Source: Penaeus vannamei (taxonomy: Eukaryota; Arthropoda; Malacostraca; Decapoda; Penaeidae). Taken from it: a DNA stretch of 10,000 nucleotides. A program made the translations under genes and the position numbers. This document shows positions 7,779-10,000 of the stretch, piece after piece. The stretch's first letter is position 1. Each line of letters begins with the position of its first letter. The DNA is taken from the NCBI RefSeq assembly GCF_042767895.1, contig NC_091553.1, positions 12,964,845 through 12,974,844 of the forward strand, written 5' to 3'. The notes beneath the pieces are model-generated. The model saw only the letters and a program-made list of their open reading frames with translations, did no database searches and had not been told where the DNA came from.

Positions 7779-8110
7779 TTCCTTGCCTTCCTCCCCCCAT
7801 GGCTCTCCCTCGACTGTCCTCCCTCCCGCCCGGCTGCACGTTTGTCCCGGTCCACTTGGGTCATCTCTAATTCCCCGTGAGGAGCACGGAGAAAGTAGGT
7901 CAAGTCTGTTTGTCCGCGTGATTACTTCCAGCCTTGGCTCTGGTCACGTCTGTCACTCGCGCCTCGCCGTGCCGCCGGCGGGCCGCTCGCCTCTCCGACC
8001 GCGACGCAGACTTAATGATATTCCTGTCACATCGGCGAGGAGGAAGAGCGAGCCGTCACACGGAGGCAATCATTAATTATCGTTTTTAATTGTTGCGCAG
8101 CGCGAGAAAC
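7779..8110. other. GC-rich patch ending in TAAT-core cluster
   Basis: CpG-rich sequence at 7840-8060 is followed by homeodomain-type cores: TAAT at 8013-8016, the palindrome ATTAATTA at 8072-8079 and TTAATTG at 8086-8092. An ATG frame at 7699-8076 (125 codons) is open through it but is Pro/Ser/Arg-rich without a known motif. It may be a regulatory element, but there is no direct proof. Confidence 0.5.
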
Positions 8111-9001
8111 ACGGAGACACTTATTGACGATTCTCCGGCTGCGTCGCCCCCTCATTTTCCTTACCGCCTTTCTATTTTTCAGAAAGGGAAAAGCTACACG
8201 AATCTACGTCAGGAAACTTCTGAGGACAAGATATATTGCATTTCCAACTCACGGCCAACGGTTGAGGATAGACAGAAAAAAGGAAAGTGTTTATCTAGCA
8301 GCTTCATATAATCATAATTACATCTGATAATTTCACTTACCTTATTGACCAACCTTTTCTTTTGCCTTACACTGAAAATACCGCAACCATCCTACCCACC
8401 TAACATTCCTGACACATCATGCTTTTTCGCATTTCCACGCACTTTATAGGCAAATCGGAAAAAAAAAACAGCCAGGAAAGCACCCGGAGCGCCCCCAATG
8501 AGACTCCCCCACATCCACAACCTTCCCCTGACCCCCTCCCTCCCTTCACCGCCGTAGTGAAGAGCGTCCCCAGGATTCTCCTCAAGGAAATTTCTGCCGT
8601 GTCAGAGGCGCTGCGACTGAGCCCCACTACACAATAACAGGGCGAATCCGAAGAGGCTTTGAATGCCATCTACTCCTCTCCAGACATCCGGTTTGCTTTG
8701 TCTCTATTTCTTGAACCTTGCGAAAGGGGCTCCGTTACCTTGGATACGGCACTGGGCTCTTCTTCTTCTTTGCAAGTTACTGAAATCTGTTATATAATTA
8801 GGAATAAGGTCATAATATGAACAACTTATATAGTCTAACTCGTATAAAGTAACACTTCTCTGATACTAATGAAAGGCTTAACGATGATAATGGAAGAGTA
8901 TATATAAAAAAAATCAGCAAATGATTACAGTGACTGATGTTGATAATCGCAATATATTTACATTTCTTTTCTCTCTTGGATCCCTAAATACAACCGATTT
9001 C
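8111..9001. other. unique sequence, no supportable gene
   Basis: A good acceptor-like site (CCTTTCTATTTTTCAG, ending 8182) precedes short open frames, but no matching donor or recognisable protein follows. A GC-rich patch with A10 at its left edge lies at 8459-8640 and holds overlapping frames of 72 (plus) and 89 (minus) codons. The rest (8660-9000) is AT-rich with nothing recognised. Confidence 0.55.
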
Positions 9002-9410
9002 CTTGATTATGAAATCCTATCCTTGCGCCGTCCCTCCTTCCTCTTCACTTAACCTTTCAACTTGCCTTTCTTACATTTTCATTTTTCCCTTGTTACTGTC
9101 CCTTCCCTCTTTATTAACTCCCGATTTCTTTCCTTTCTCCTACTCCTCTAATCATCATTTTCTTATCTCTTATTTCACTCTCCCCTTCCTCCTTTTCTCC
9201 ACCTTTTCCCACTCTTTATCCAGATTCCAATGGCAGACAGTCGGTTTCCTAGACTTTCTCGCTCTGCCCGCCTGCCTACCTCCTTTGCATCCCTACCTTC
9301 TTCCTTCCATCCTTCTCTCCTATCATTCTCCCTTCCATCCCTCTCTCCTATCCTTCTTCCTTCCATCCCTCTCTCCTATCCATCCTCCTTCCCTCCCTCC
9401 CTCCCTCCCA
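9002..9410. repeat. long polypyrimidine region
   Basis: The plus strand is strongly biased to C and T over about 400 bp. Interruptions are mainly at 9225-9260. It keeps two plus frames open as Ser/Pro/Leu-rich runs. It ends in the 28-bp minisatellite and a (TCCC)n run. Confidence 0.85.
9303..9410. repeat. 28-bp minisatellite, 4 units, plus (CCCT)n
   Basis: The word CCTTCCATCC begins at 9303, 9331 and 9359, exactly 28 bp apart. A variant CCTTCCCTCC is at 9387. Each full unit continues with CTCTCTCCTATC-type sequence. The fourth unit dissolves into a (CCCT)n array at about 9390-9409. Confidence 0.92.
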
Positions 9411-9913
9411 TCGTCAGCTTATCCGTAACCCGAGACAGACGAAGCGTCGCGACAGTAAGCCAAACAACTGACAGTCCCGGTAAATTGAACATCATTCCCT
9501 ACGCTACCGCCTTAAGCTAAAGATAAAGAGTACGAAACATAGATAAAAAGAAAAGAAGAAGAAAAAACAGCAACACCAAGACGTTATCTACAAATGTACA
9601 CAATCCTCATCAAGTCTTGCAATACACACACACACACACACACGCGCGCACATGCACACAATCTTGCGTCCTTACATCTCGCAAATGTGGAGCGATCTTT
9701 TACGTCTGCAAGTGTACACAATGCCTTGCCGGGGAAAGAAAATGTGACACGCATGCCTTGTTTTAAAAAGGGAAACAAGTTCATCCTGTGCGAAGAAAAT
9801 AAAGACAAGGATCGGTGGCATGACGCGTTTTTTTCCGAGCATTTCTTTAAGAAATCTTGAGAAACATTAACTCTTGTGTCTAGTTACGTCCAAAGAGCGG
9901 CAGGTGTGTGTGC
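9411..9913. other. unique sequence with short AC array, no supportable gene
   Basis: An A/G-rich stretch lies at 9541-9567. An ATG frame at 9594-9860 (88 codons) contains a Thr-His run from the AC array, followed by about 65 residues of mixed composition. No family is recognised and no splice or promoter context supports it. The word TGYACACAAT occurs at 9595, 9653 and 9713. Confidence 0.55.
9622..9660. repeat. (AC)n-CGCGCG-CATGCACA alternating tract
   Basis: 39 bp of unbroken alternating purine-pyrimidine with a CG-rich centre. Its composition is like the tract at 3721-3882. Confidence 0.93.
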
Positions 9914-10000
9914 GAGAAAGGGAGGGAGGGAGAGAGGGAGGGAGAGAGGGAGGGAGGGAGGGAGGGAGGGAGGGAGAGGGAGAGGGAGAGGGAGAGAGGG
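9914..10000 (+). repeat. (GGGA)n/(GGGAGA)n homopurine tract, runs off window
   Basis: 87 bp of pure purine on the plus strand, made of GGGA and GAGGGA units, continuing past the window end. It is rich in closely spaced GGG tracts (one- to five-base loops), so both quadruplex and triplex formation are plausible. Confidence 0.95.

Noticed and set aside
7699..8076. 125-codon plus-strand ATG frame
   Set aside because: It is Pro/Ser/Arg-rich from a C-rich and CpG-rich patch. No motif was recognised.
8164..8311. Acceptor-like site followed by open frames, possible terminal exon
   Set aside because: Two frames are open equally far, the peptides are not recognisable and no partner donor could be identified.
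9594..9860. 88-codon plus-strand ATG frame with a mixed-composition C-terminal half
   Set aside because: The first part is Thr-His from an AC array, and no family, promoter or splice support is visible. The length is within chance.

Overview
This window looks like intergenic or deep-intronic DNA from an animal nuclear genome. It has no supportable protein-coding gene, no tRNA or rRNA gene and no recognisable transposase or reverse transcriptase. Microsatellite-type tracts cover roughly 12% of it, counted by hand from the coordinates below. They include very long perfect (GA)n, (GT)n/(AC)n, (TA)n and (CTAT)n arrays set between short GC-rich patches and AT-rich unique sequence. That density and mix recall decapod crustacean genomes, penaeid shrimp in particular. 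The organism call is inference from repeat style, not from any gene.

Layout. 1-576: unique sequence with a GC-rich patch at about 250-495. 577-1430: a continuous simple-sequence block: (GT)8, (GA)46, (TG)54, a long quasi-palindrome centred at 985/986, (AC)32, (CTAT)18 and two (TA) arrays. 1420-1760: G- and C-homopolymers and a cluster of G-quadruplex motifs. 1892-2355: an A-rich tract and a 187-bp GAA/GAG homopurine tract. 2441-2660: a G-quadruplex motif and an (AC) array. 2661-3720: unique sequence, GC-rich at its end. 3721-3882: a CG/AC tract with strong Z-DNA potential and a 12-bp minisatellite. 4358-4685: a diverged tandem duplication of about 159 bp. Each copy carries the same hairpin, with one compensatory base-pair change. 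5535-5840: a C12 run and a GC-rich patch. 5849-6024: a 25-bp minisatellite rich in GATA-, homeodomain- and SOX-like cores. 6130-6158: an isolated hairpin. 6342-6489: 148 bp of unbroken alternating purine-pyrimidine. 6490-7100: a polypyrimidine tract and a GC-rich patch. 7741-8100: a C-rich strand with a minus-strand G4 motif, a GC-rich patch and a cluster of TAAT cores. 9002-9410: a polypyrimidine region with a 28-bp minisatellite. 9914-10000: a (GGGA)n homopurine tract running off the end of the window.

No genes act together here. The open reading frames either translate repeats or are short chance frames in GC-rich patches. The notable content is structural: DNA able to form cruciforms, Z-DNA, triplexes or quadruplexes, plus two tandem-repeat families that are more than simple microsatellites.
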